64,000 nt of DNA from JACKEQ01 sp041389565 (lineage in GTDB: Bacteria; Myxococcota_A; UBA796; GCA-2862545): assembly GCA_041389565.1 (NCBI GenBank), contig JAWKRP010000009.1, positions 186,001 to 250,000 on the forward strand, given 5' to 3'. This document shows positions 54,581-63,357 of the stretch, piece after piece (positions within the stretch are counted from its first letter, which is position 1; each line of letters opens with the position of its first letter). The position numbers and the translations under genes are program-made. The notes under the pieces were generated by a model that saw only the letters and a program-made list of their open reading frames with translations, made no database searches and had not been told where the DNA came from.

Positions 54581-55414
54581 ATGCAGTGCCCGCGTTGCTA
54601 CTTCACCAACCCCGCCGGCTCGAGGGTCTGCGAGTACTGCGGGGCCCGCCTCGAAGGCACCACCGATGCCGGTCAGCAGGGTTCGGGGTCGGCTTCCGAG
54701 AAGCGGAAGACCATGCTCGGCCCGGTCCCTTCGGTCGTGCGTCAGGCGGGTACGGGCGTTCCGCCGCGGTCCACCCGCATCGACCCCGACGATCCGTTCC
54801 GCATCGCGGCGCAGGGCATCGTGGCGTCCAGGGCGCCTGCGCCCGAGCCTGCACCGGTCCGCAGTCCTCCCGAGCCCGCTCCCGTCCGCCCGCCTCCCGT
54901 GCCGGCGCTCGCCCAGACCGTCCCCCCGCTCGCAGACCGTCCCGTGCCGCCGGCCCCCGTGGAGAAGCCGTCCCCACCGGTCGCTCCCCCACCGGTTGCA
55001 GCGGTGCCTCCGGCGCCGTCGCCCGTCCCCCGATCCGCCCGTCGAGCCACGGTGGTCACGCTGGCGTGCCCCGAAGAGCCCTCCGTGGCGGGGGCCGCCA
55101 TCCTCATGCCCCCCTCCGGTCCCGCGTCGGCCGTGCTCCTGCGGGAGGGGCGCACACGCATCGGACGCCGCGACGACGTCGAGATCTGCCTCGACGACCC
55201 CAAGGCGAGCACGGACCACGCTTTGTTGCGCATCGAAGGCGGTGAGGCCTGGCTCCTCGACACCTCGGCCAACGGAACGCTGGTGTCGGGCGTCCCCTGT
55301 GTGAACGACCGCGTGAACGTCACCGATGGGGCCGTGTTGCGCATCGGCGACACCCTCATCGTCCTCAAGCTCCTGGGGGACGAGGCGCTCGTGCACCTCG
55401 CCGGGGAGTCCTAG
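54581..55414 (+). CDS. Zinc-ribbon protein with C-terminal FHA domain
   Basis: A 277-residue protein. An N-terminal zinc ribbon (CPRC...CEYC, residues 3-20) is followed by about 130 residues of Pro/Val/Ala-rich linker and a C-terminal FHA domain (about 175-265) with IGRRDDVEICLDDPKAS and DTSANGTLVSG. The layout suggests an adaptor that reads phosphothreonine made by the adjacent kinase. It has no enzymatic motif. AGGAG lies upstream of the ATG, 24 bases after the kinase stop. An acidic patch SGSASEKRK near residue 40 could be a phospho-site. Confidence 0.85.
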   Translation: MQCPRCYFTNPAGSRVCEYCGARLEGTTDAGQQGSGSASEKRKTMLGPVPSVVRQAGTGVPPRSTRIDPDDPFRIAAQGIVASRAPAPEPAPVRSPPEPAPVRPPPVPALAQTVPPLADRPVPPAPVEKPSPPVAPPPVAAVPPAPSPVPRSARRATVVTLACPEEPSVAGAAILMPPSGPASAVLLREGRTRIGRRDDVEICLDDPKASTDHALLRIEGGEAWLLDTSANGTLVSGVPCVNDRVNVTDGAVLRIGDTLIVLKLLGDEALVHLAGES

Positions 55415-55418
55415 GCCA

Positions 55419-56993
55419 GTGCTCCTGCTGATCGCCGCCGCGTTCGCGGGACAGGGGGTCTCGTTCGTCGAGCCACCCCGGCTCAACGGGCCTCGCATGG
55501 ACGCTCGCGTTCGTGTGGAGGACTCCGAGGGCGACCGGCTGAAGCTCCATTGGATCATCGACGGGCACGTGCGTCCGACCCGTGCGCACCGGGCGATCCG
55601 CGATGGCGTCGCGACCATGCTGACGTTCGACGCCAGCGGGAGCTTCCGGCGACACCACGACACCGCGTTCGCCCTCGCCGACACCTACGTGACCGACCGC
55701 CTCCAGGGCGAGTCGGTGGGTGTGATGGTGTTCGGGCGCAGTGCCGAGCAGTGGGCACCCTCGTCCGACGAGACGGTGATCCGCGCGAACCTCGACGCCG
55801 CCCGGGGCCATGGGGCTGCACAGAAGGAGACGCGCCTGGCGGCCTTCATCCGCGAGGCCGTGGATGCCGTGAGCGACGCCCATCCGGGCTCCGATGGCGG
55901 AGTGCGTCGCGTGGTGGTGTTCACGGACGCCGGTGAGGAGTCGCAGGTCTACGACGTCGACGAGATCGCGAGGTTCGCCCGCGATCGCCGGGTGCTCGTC
56001 GATGCCGTGGTGTTCGCCCGTACCGGTGCCGGCTCGTACGCCGAAGACCTCGACCGGATCGCGCGGCTCACCCAGCTCACGGGCGGCGACGTGGTCGAGA
56101 TCCACGGGAGCGAGGTGCCGGAAGGCGCGATGGAGGCGCTCTCGAAGCGTCCCCTGTCGCTGTTCGACGTGCGCGCGAAGGTGTGCGGAGACGGTCCGCT
56201 GTCCGTGGCCGTGCGTGGCCCGCTCGGCATCCTGTCCGAGACCGTCGTGGCCGAGGGGGTGCCGCCGAAGTGCCGCCCGAAGGGAGACGGACGCTCTCCG
56301 CAGGACACTGGCGCTGCCAGGCCCGCCACACGGCCCGTCGAGCCCGCCATGGCGGCTCCGCGGGGTCCGCCGGGCAAGCTCGCGGGTCTGCTCTGCCTCG
56401 CGCTCGCGCTGCTGGTGCTCGTCTTCCTGGGCGCTGCCGCCTGGCTCGTGGCTTCGCGGGACGAGGTCGATCCGAAGCCGCGAGACCCGGCTCCCCGACC
56501 GCCCGTTGCACCATCCCCGCCCGAGACCCCACCGGTGGTCGAGCCGCCGGTGCCCGAGGTTGTCGAGCCAGAAAAGCACGCTTTCTCCATGAATCTTCCG
56601 GAGACCCACCTGCTGGTGGTTGGCGGAGAGATCGCCGCCGGGACACGCTGGAGGTTCGCGGGGCGTATCCTCCGCGTGGGCGCAAGCGCGGAGGGCAACG
56701 AGGTCGTGGTGGACCTTCCCCAAATCAGCAGTCGACACGCGCGATTCGAGCTCTACCCATCCGGCTCCGTGTTCGCGGAAGACCTCGGGAGCTCCAACGG
56801 CACCTGGGTCGGGCCTCGACGTCTGGTCCCCAACGAGCGCGTCGAGGTGCCCCCGGGCACCCGGATCGCCTTGTCCAGTCAGCTCGTCGTCGTGGTCGAG
56901 CAGCCGAATTCCGTCGTTCCGGGGACGGTGCCGCGGAATTCAGCAGCCGGCGCACCCAACAAACGCCACCGGACCCATCGGGGGAACGCTTGA
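55419..56993 (+). CDS. Membrane vWA protein with cytoplasmic FHA domain
   Basis: A 524-residue protein. An N-terminal signal segment (LLLIAAAFAGQG) is followed by an extracytoplasmic vWA domain with a MIDAS-type DASGS and a later FTDAGEES. One membrane helix (about residues 325-347, LLCLALALLVLVFLGAAAWL) leads to a proline-rich linker and a C-terminal FHA domain (about 410-500) with RVGASAEGNEVVVDL and DLGSSNGTWVG. It thus links an outside metal-dependent adhesion module to inside phosphothreonine recognition. The GTG at 55419 was chosen because it begins the hydrophobic segment, 4 bases after the previous stop. Confidence 0.82.
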   Translation: MLLLIAAAFAGQGVSFVEPPRLNGPRMDARVRVEDSEGDRLKLHWIIDGHVRPTRAHRAIRDGVATMLTFDASGSFRRHHDTAFALADTYVTDRLQGESVGVMVFGRSAEQWAPSSDETVIRANLDAARGHGAAQKETRLAAFIREAVDAVSDAHPGSDGGVRRVVVFTDAGEESQVYDVDEIARFARDRRVLVDAVVFARTGAGSYAEDLDRIARLTQLTGGDVVEIHGSEVPEGAMEALSKRPLSLFDVRAKVCGDGPLSVAVRGPLGILSETVVAEGVPPKCRPKGDGRSPQDTGAARPATRPVEPAMAAPRGPPGKLAGLLCLALALLVLVFLGAAAWLVASRDEVDPKPRDPAPRPPVAPSPPETPPVVEPPVPEVVEPEKHAFSMNLPETHLLVVGGEIAAGTRWRFAGRILRVGASAEGNEVVVDLPQISSRHARFELYPSGSVFAEDLGSSNGTWVGPRRLVPNERVEVPPGTRIALSSQLVVVVEQPNSVVPGTVPRNSAAGAPNKRHRTHRGNA

Positions 56994-58111
56994 GCCTCGT
57001 CGTCGATACGCGCACCCACATCGGCCTCGTGCACCACACCAACGAGGACAGCCTCACGGTGTTCGAGACGCCCACCGGCCAGCTCCTCGCCGTGTGTGAC
57101 GGCATGGGCGGCATGGGGCGGGGCGACGAAGCCAGCGCCATCGCAGTCCGCGTGCTCGAGGAGGAGCTCTCGGAAGCCGTCGGGTTCGCGCCCGAGCGCA
57201 TGGAGTCCGCCGTGCGTGCGGCCGACATCGCGATCCGCAAGAAGCTCGCGGTCCCCGGCAATACGCCCGGCTCCACCGCCGTACTCGTTCACGTGGACAG
57301 CGGGCTCGCACACGTCACCTGGGCTGGAGACAGCCGCGCCTACCTCCTCCGCGGGGGTGTGGTGGCCGATCGCACGCGCGACCACAAGCTCGTGAACGAG
57401 CTCGTCGAAGCGGGCGAGCTCACCGAAGAGGAGGCCAAGCTCTCCACGCTGGCCCACGTCGTCACGAAGGCGCTCGGCGGGCGCGGTCCGAACGAGCCGC
57501 CCATCCGTCCCGACAGCCTCGGGCATCCGTGGAAGCTGAAGACCGGCGACCTCATCCTGCTGTGCTCCGACGGCCTGTGCGACCTCGTCGACGACGACGA
57601 GCTGGGCCCGGTGGTGAAGGGCGACACCCTCTCCACCGATCTCGACACCCTGGTGCAGATGGCCCTCGATCGGGGGGGGCACGACAACATCACCATCATC
57701 CTGGCCCGCTGGGATGGGCCCGATTTCGACGAAGAGGCGCAGCAGACCCCGGTGTTCTCCGACCATCGCGAGCACCACCCGCTCGTGGCGAACCCGGATC
57801 TCCACGAGGCCTCCGAGCGCAAGAGCGCGTCCGTCACCTGGCAGGACGACGACCTCACGCCCCGTCGCCCGCGCTTCGGGTCGAACGAGGCAGAGCAGGA
57901 GACGATCCCGCCCGCCCCCGATCGCGACCCGGAAGCCCCGCCGCCCGAGGCCCCCCGTCGTGCCCCGCGCCCCGACGAGCAGCCGAAACCCTGGCTCGCC
58001 GCCCTGGTGGTGTTGCTCGCGCTCGGCCTCATCCTGATCGGCATCCTGCTGATGCAGGGCGTGTTCACGAACAACGTGAAGGTCGACGTCGACGAGGTGC
58101 ATCAGAAGTGA
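56990..58111 (+). CDS. PP2C-family Ser/Thr phosphatase with C-terminal membrane anchor, TTG start
   Basis: A 373-residue protein. Residues 1-240 form a PP2C domain: HTNEDSL, VCDGMGGMGRGDEASA, WAGDSRAYLLRGG, LCSDGLCDLV and HDNITIILARW, with the metal-binding aspartates. A disordered Pro/Glu linker and one membrane helix (about 333-355, LAALVVLLALGLILIGILLM) follow, so the catalytic domain faces the cytoplasm if the tail is outside. The start is a TTG at 56990, sharing TTGA with the previous stop; GGGGG five bases upstream supports it. It is the natural antagonist of the kinase at 52979. Confidence 0.9.
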   Translation: MSLVVDTRTHIGLVHHTNEDSLTVFETPTGQLLAVCDGMGGMGRGDEASAIAVRVLEEELSEAVGFAPERMESAVRAADIAIRKKLAVPGNTPGSTAVLVHVDSGLAHVTWAGDSRAYLLRGGVVADRTRDHKLVNELVEAGELTEEEAKLSTLAHVVTKALGGRGPNEPPIRPDSLGHPWKLKTGDLILLCSDGLCDLVDDDELGPVVKGDTLSTDLDTLVQMALDRGGHDNITIILARWDGPDFDEEAQQTPVFSDHREHHPLVANPDLHEASERKSASVTWQDDDLTPRRPRFGSNEAEQETIPPAPDRDPEAPPPEAPRRAPRPDEQPKPWLAALVVLLALGLILIGILLMQGVFTNNVKVDVDEVHQK

Positions 58112-60120
58112 TCGGGCTGCTCCTCTCCTTCTGGCTCCTGCTGCAGCCTGCGCACGCGACCCGTCCCGGAACGGAGTTCGTGATCGTCCTCGACAACAGC
58201 TGCTCGATGGTCGAGCCCCACAACGTGAAGGGCTGGGACCACCCGGCCGCCGACCCCGACCGGCGGTCCGTGCTCGGCGCCCTGCTCGTGGAGGGGCTCA
58301 CCCGCGGGACCGACGACGCGCTCACGGTGCTGGCGTTCCCGAAGGCCAACAAGCCCGGTGTGGTCGTGGTCGAGACCCACGAAGACCTCCAGAACCTCGG
58401 GGCTTCCGGCGGCACGTTCTACCAGGCCCCCCTGAAGCGGGCGCGGCAGATCCTCGAGAAGAGCGACCGGCGCGACAAGATGCTCCTGTTCCTGTCGGAC
58501 GGTGCCCCCAACGACTACGAAGACCCGTCGGTCGGTCCCGAGCTCCTCGGGCTCCCCGGGGGCGACTTCGACACGCTCGTGCTGGGCCTGTTGAGCGAGG
58601 ACAACCCCGAGGCCGAGGGGTTCATGCGGCCGCTCGCCCGGAAGCCCGACGACTACGTGCGCGTGTCGAACGGCGCCGACATGGTGAGCCACTTCACCGC
58701 CGGGTACGGCCGCGCGCTCGGCTCGAAGGCGCTGTCGGGCACGCTCTCGCCGGGTGCTGAGCACACCGTGGAGATCGGGCGCTACGTCACCGAGGTGCTC
58801 GCCGTCACCACGAGCGTGGACCGAACGGGCCCGTACACCGCGGAGCTCTCGAGCCCCAAGGGTGGGATCCGGCCGCGCGCGACGGGCGACAACGGCTGCA
58901 ACTTCGGAACGCGCCGGAACGCCACGTTCTGCGACCCGCCCCGGCTGCACTACGCCGTGTGGCGCGCCCCCCACGACCCGAAGCGCACCGACCGGTGGAC
59001 GATCTCCGTGAAGCAGGGGTCGGGCGAGGTCGCGTGGGGGCTCATCCTCCGGTACGACCTCACGGCGGAGGTCCTGCTGCCCGACACCGCGAAGGTCGGC
59101 GAGCCCACTCCGGTGCGCGGACGCCTCGTCGTGAACGGCGAGCCCTTCGACGATGCCGAGTTCTTCGGCCGCGACGGCTTCCAGGCGGAAGCCCAGGTCG
59201 GCGACCAGACCGTGCCGCTGAAGCACGTGGGTGACGGAGTGTTCGAGGGTTCGTGGACGCCTTCGTCCTCGAAGCCCACGCCCGTCGAGATCCGCTTCCA
59301 GAACAACTGGATGCAGAAGAAGGCGCGCGACACGCTGCGTCCCGAGACCCCTCCGCCGCTCGAGCTCACGACCGACCAGCAGGTGCTCGACTTCGGGCAC
59401 TGGAGCGGCGCCCGGAGCGCGACCGAGGTCTGCGTGCCGTTCCACGTCCAGACGAACCACGCGGTGCTCGTCGAGAAGACGCGGTTCGAGTTCGAGGGCA
59501 TCCCGCGCGACCTCGCCCTGTCGGTGAGCGCCAAGGGCGACGGCTACGAAGCCTGTGCCCGTGCGCGCGGCTGCTGCGGGCACCTGGCGTCGTCCGGGGC
59601 GTCTGCCATCCGGATCTACGGCGTCGATGCCGACGGGAGCACCGCGGCACACCGCACTCCCGTGCTCTTCGAGGTCGACCGCACGGGCTTCCTGCGCTGC
59701 TGGTGGCCCTGGCTGCTCGCCCTGCTCCTGCTGCTCTTCATCCTGTGGTTCCTGTACGGCTGGATCCGTCCCCACGACTTCGACGAAGACACCACCATCC
59801 GCATCGCGGGCAGCGAGCGCCAGCTGTCGCGTGCTGCCGCGCTCGTCCTCCGCGAGCAGCCCAAGGGCCGGCGGGGTTTCTACAGGAACGCCCGCATCGC
59901 GCTCACGGCGTCGGGCGACTTCGTGGCCAACCCCCGCAATGCGGCCGTGTGGGTCGAAGCGACCGGCGGTGGCGAGACCACCCTCCACCTCCGTGGGCCC
60001 CTCGAGGTCCACGACCGCCGCACCCGCAAGTGGGTGCGCCTGGAGCCCGAGGCAGCGGCCGACGGCATCCGAACGAACGTCGTCTACCGTCTGGGCGACA
60101 TCTACTTCCGCTTTCAATAG
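58108..60120 (+). CDS. Membrane vWA-domain protein with cytoplasmic C-terminal domain
   Basis: A 670-residue protein. A signal segment (LLLSFWLLLQPAHA, cut near residue 17) is followed by a vWA domain with MIDAS motif DNSCS in FVIVLDNSCSMVE and LFLSDGAPND. Two or three beta-sandwich modules come next (about 210-520), with several cysteines. A membrane helix near residue 535 (LLALLLLLFILWFLYGW) precedes a 120-residue cytoplasmic domain of unknown type, possibly a divergent FHA-like fold. GTG at 58108 shares GTGA with the PP2C stop. It is the fifth gene of the island. Confidence 0.82.
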   Translation: MIGLLLSFWLLLQPAHATRPGTEFVIVLDNSCSMVEPHNVKGWDHPAADPDRRSVLGALLVEGLTRGTDDALTVLAFPKANKPGVVVVETHEDLQNLGASGGTFYQAPLKRARQILEKSDRRDKMLLFLSDGAPNDYEDPSVGPELLGLPGGDFDTLVLGLLSEDNPEAEGFMRPLARKPDDYVRVSNGADMVSHFTAGYGRALGSKALSGTLSPGAEHTVEIGRYVTEVLAVTTSVDRTGPYTAELSSPKGGIRPRATGDNGCNFGTRRNATFCDPPRLHYAVWRAPHDPKRTDRWTISVKQGSGEVAWGLILRYDLTAEVLLPDTAKVGEPTPVRGRLVVNGEPFDDAEFFGRDGFQAEAQVGDQTVPLKHVGDGVFEGSWTPSSSKPTPVEIRFQNNWMQKKARDTLRPETPPPLELTTDQQVLDFGHWSGARSATEVCVPFHVQTNHAVLVEKTRFEFEGIPRDLALSVSAKGDGYEACARARGCCGHLASSGASAIRIYGVDADGSTAAHRTPVLFEVDRTGFLRCWWPWLLALLLLLFILWFLYGWIRPHDFDEDTTIRIAGSERQLSRAAALVLREQPKGRRGFYRNARIALTASGDFVANPRNAAVWVEATGGGETTLHLRGPLEVHDRRTRKWVRLEPEAAADGIRTNVVYRLGDIYFRFQ

Positions 60121-60144
60121 GCTGTCCGCCACTGGAGGAACCGC

Positions 60145-63100
60145 ATGGGTCTGCTCGCAGGCGAGAAGTTCTCCCCCACCCTGTTCATCGGGCTGGGCGG
60201 CGCCGGGAGCCGCGTCGTCAACCTGCTCGCGGGCAAGCTCAAGCGCCATCCGCAGTGGAACCGCCTCAAGGACCTCACGCACTTCTGCGTGATCGACACC
60301 AACAAGGACGACCTGTACAAGAACGCGGAGATCAAGCCCGACGCTCGCTTCCTGGTCTCGGCGTTCGACCGACGTTCCTACGTGAAGCGCAAGCAGGGTC
60401 TGCTCGAGCTCCCCGAAGACCCGAACCTCACCCAGTGGGTGCACCCCGACTACGACTTCCGGTCGACCCAGGGGGCCGGTGCCGGCCAGATCCGCGTGGA
60501 GTCACGGCTCGGGCTGTACTACAACCTCGAAGACGATCGGGCGGGCATCCGGCGCAAGATCAACGCGATGCTCGACCTCGCCACGCGCCGCGAGAACCCG
60601 TGGCGTGACAACGAGCACCGCGTCGTGAACATCTGCATGTACGCGTCGGTGGCCGGCGGCACGGGCTCGGGCGGCTTCCTGCCGATGGCGTACCTGATCA
60701 AGGACCTCGTTCGCGACCACGGCTGGGGGCGCCCGAACCTCGTGTCCACGCTGTCGCTCCCGTCCACCTTCCTCGACCGCGTCGAGCGCCAGCTGCACGA
60801 CGACATCCGTGCGAACGGGTACGCCGCGCTGAAGGAGCTCGAGTACCTCACGAAGCTCGGGTACCACGGGCATCCCGACTCCCTGCCCTTCCACTACGAC
60901 CCCGACGCCAACAGCGATCACCGGCGAGTGGTCGACGAGCGGCCGTTCTCGCTCACGTACATCGTCGACAAGCCCGCCGAGATCAGCCTGGAGCGCTACG
61001 AGCACGCCGTCGCGGATGCTGCGTTCCTCCAGATCTTCAGCCCGCTGCTCGGCGCGCAGGCCGGCGAGTACGACAACTACGACAAGCACCAGAAGTCGCT
61101 CGCGCTCGACCACTTCGCGGTCCACTACGGCTGCTACGGCACCGCGCTGCTCCAGCTGCCGCGCAACGACCTCCTGCACTACGCGGCCATGCGCTACACG
61201 GCCCGGGCGCTCGAGGGGCACCTCGTGTTCGGCGCCGATCACCCCGAGTTCCGGGTTCCGTGGGGCGAGCCGCGCTTCGAACGCCTCGACCAGGCCGAGA
61301 AAGACCGCATCGCCGACGAGAAGTTCCTCGGCTGGATCGCCTGGCAGGCCGGCCAGGAGGAGGCCGCCGACGAGAAGGGCGTGTTCACGGCCGTGCACGC
61401 CCAGCTCGACCGCCACGGGCGCACGTGGTCCGATCACTTCCAGGAGCGCCTGCAGGCGATCTTCGACCGTCTCGACGAGCTGATCGACATCGCGCCCGTC
61501 AACCAGGGCGACATCACCACGGGGAACCCGTCCCTCACGCGCCAGCTCGAGGGCCTGCGCCGCGACACCGCCACGTCGCGCGCGAAGGTGATGGGCGAGT
61601 TCCTCCAGGCTTCGATCACGGACCTCCGTACCGACCGCTTCTTCTCGAAGCTGTTCGCCGACCTCGAGCTGAACCCGCTCGGGCAGCGCACCTTCCTCAT
61701 CCACCAGATCCTGCGTGCGTTCCTGTCGCCCTTCCACGACCCCGAGGAGGGTGCGTGGCTCACCGAAGAGGGCGGGAACCCCTCCGACCTCGACAGCGAC
61801 GGCGTCGTGCGCGAGGTGAAGGAGTGCGAGGAGCGGCTCCAGGCCACCGCCGAGCAGGGGCTCATCGGGCGCATGTTCTCCAGCGAGAACAAGGAGTTCA
61901 ACAAGGCGAAGCGTCGGTCCGTGCAGCTCTTCGACCGGCTGGCCGCCGACCAGCGCGACTTCCTGAAGCGCACGTTCTGGCGCTCGTTCGAGGGCGAGCT
62001 CCGCCTGAACATCGAAGCCCGGCTCTCCGCGTTCCGGAAGGTCGCCGAGATCGCCAGCGAGCAGGCCCGCGACGCCTCCGAGTCGGCCGATCGCTTCCGG
62101 AAGGACCCAGCGACCCAGCCCGAGTCGGACGTGGCCCGCTTCTACCTCGACACCGAGGTCATGCGGAACGACCGCGCTGCCGACCGCCTGTGGGACCGTC
62201 TGTACGCCCACCTCCTCGACCGATCGGCGAGCTTCGACGACAAGCGCATCTTCGAGATCGTCACCGCCGCGTTCTCTCCCGCTCGTGACGACGACACCGG
62301 CCGGGTGCGAGCGCGCGACGCCACCGAGATCGTGCAGGCCGTGCGGTCCGCGCTCATGGTGGAGGGCCGCGAGGTGTTCACCGCTGCGCTCGCCGACCTC
62401 GATCTCCAGCGCGCGCTCGAGCTCGAAGCCCGGTACACCGTGCTCGAGGAGTCCGGGAAGTCGATCCTCGGTCAGCCTCGCAAGGAGCTCGAAGCCCTGC
62501 TCGCGTCAGTGTCGGCCGACGACATCCGCAAGCGGGTGCTCGACAAGCTGCAGCGCGTGGCCGACGAGTGCGTCACGCTCGCCCACCTCGACAAGGCGCG
62601 CATCGGCGTCGACGACACCGTGGTGCCCGCGCGCATCTTCTACGCCGGCGTGGCGCCGCGGTACGACACCGACGAGCCCGGCAGCCTGGGCCGGATGCTG
62701 CGCGAGGTCGCGAGCGGGGTCGACTTCGTGGAGGGGTGGTCGGAGCCCGACTCCATCGTGCTGTACCGCGCGATGCTCGGCATCCCCCTGTACTTCTTCA
62801 AGCGCGTCACCGACGAGCTGTTCACGGCGTACAAGAAGGTCGACGCGAAGTCGAACCGCACGTACCCCCTCCACATCGATCGGAACTTCGAGGGGGGCCG
62901 CGTGCCGAACCTCGACCCCATCGAGCTGAAGGAGGCCCGCGAGCGCACGGCCCGCGAGTCGGAGGCGAAGAAGGCCGCACAGGAGCGGGGCTCCCGCCTG
63001 CGGGGCTTCACCCTGTGCGCGCTGCTCGGCACGATCAACCGCGACGAGTCGGGGTACTCCTGGACCATGAAGGGCTTCGGCAAGCCGCTCGCGGCCCGCC

Positions 63101-63357
63101 GCGCCGACGCGTTCGAGGCGTTCTGGCAGCTCGACCCCACCTTGCGGGACGACATGCTCGCCGGAGCCGAGAGCACGATGCGGGCACGCACGGCCGAGAA
63201 GCCCGACCGCGCGCGGTTCCGGTCGGAGCTCGAAGCCCACCGCGACGCGCTGTCCGGCCTGTACTACCAGGCCGTCGCCGAAGAGCGCGAGGCCGAGAAG
63301 CGCTTCCTCGACGACGAGCGACGCGCCGTCGACGAGCTGATCGCCGGGCTGTCGTGA
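60145..63357 (+). CDS. Large tubulin-superfamily GTPase-like protein
   Basis: A 1070-residue protein. Its N-terminus FIGLGGAGSRVVNLLAGK is an FtsZ/tubulin-type first nucleotide loop, and ASVAGGTGSGGFLPMAY (residues 167-183) contains the tubulin signature GGTGSG. The remaining 800 residues are mostly alpha-helical, rich in Glu/Arg/Lys, with possible coiled coils (about 470-700). This is the layout of the bacterial Tubulin_2 family rather than FtsZ, TubZ or CetZ. GTP-dependent polymerisation is inferred. GGAGG lies before the ATG, 24 bases after the vWA stop. It is the largest gene in the window. Confidence 0.85.
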   Translation: MGLLAGEKFSPTLFIGLGGAGSRVVNLLAGKLKRHPQWNRLKDLTHFCVIDTNKDDLYKNAEIKPDARFLVSAFDRRSYVKRKQGLLELPEDPNLTQWVHPDYDFRSTQGAGAGQIRVESRLGLYYNLEDDRAGIRRKINAMLDLATRRENPWRDNEHRVVNICMYASVAGGTGSGGFLPMAYLIKDLVRDHGWGRPNLVSTLSLPSTFLDRVERQLHDDIRANGYAALKELEYLTKLGYHGHPDSLPFHYDPDANSDHRRVVDERPFSLTYIVDKPAEISLERYEHAVADAAFLQIFSPLLGAQAGEYDNYDKHQKSLALDHFAVHYGCYGTALLQLPRNDLLHYAAMRYTARALEGHLVFGADHPEFRVPWGEPRFERLDQAEKDRIADEKFLGWIAWQAGQEEAADEKGVFTAVHAQLDRHGRTWSDHFQERLQAIFDRLDELIDIAPVNQGDITTGNPSLTRQLEGLRRDTATSRAKVMGEFLQASITDLRTDRFFSKLFADLELNPLGQRTFLIHQILRAFLSPFHDPEEGAWLTEEGGNPSDLDSDGVVREVKECEERLQATAEQGLIGRMFSSENKEFNKAKRRSVQLFDRLAADQRDFLKRTFWRSFEGELRLNIEARLSAFRKVAEIASEQARDASESADRFRKDPATQPESDVARFYLDTEVMRNDRAADRLWDRLYAHLLDRSASFDDKRIFEIVTAAFSPARDDDTGRVRARDATEIVQAVRSALMVEGREVFTAALADLDLQRALELEARYTVLEESGKSILGQPRKELEALLASVSADDIRKRVLDKLQRVADECVTLAHLDKARIGVDDTVVPARIFYAGVAPRYDTDEPGSLGRMLREVASGVDFVEGWSEPDSIVLYRAMLGIPLYFFKRVTDELFTAYKKVDAKSNRTYPLHIDRNFEGGRVPNLDPIELKEARERTARESEAKKAAQERGSRLRGFTLCALLGTINRDESGYSWTMKGFGKPLAARRADAFEAFWQLDPTLRDDMLAGAESTMRARTAEKPDRARFRSELEAHRDALSGLYYQAVAEEREAEKRFLDDERRAVDELIAGLS

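Noticed and set aside
52856..55684. The continuation of the EF-G-like frame far upstream on the minus strand
   Set aside because: The extension lies opposite the kinase and FHA genes and has no homology. The EF-G-like protein starts normally at 52855 with AGGAGG before it.
52979..60120. Type VI secretion or tellurite-resistance operon
   Set aside because: FHA, kinase and phosphatase genes occur in both, but no tss or ter structural genes are present in the visible region.
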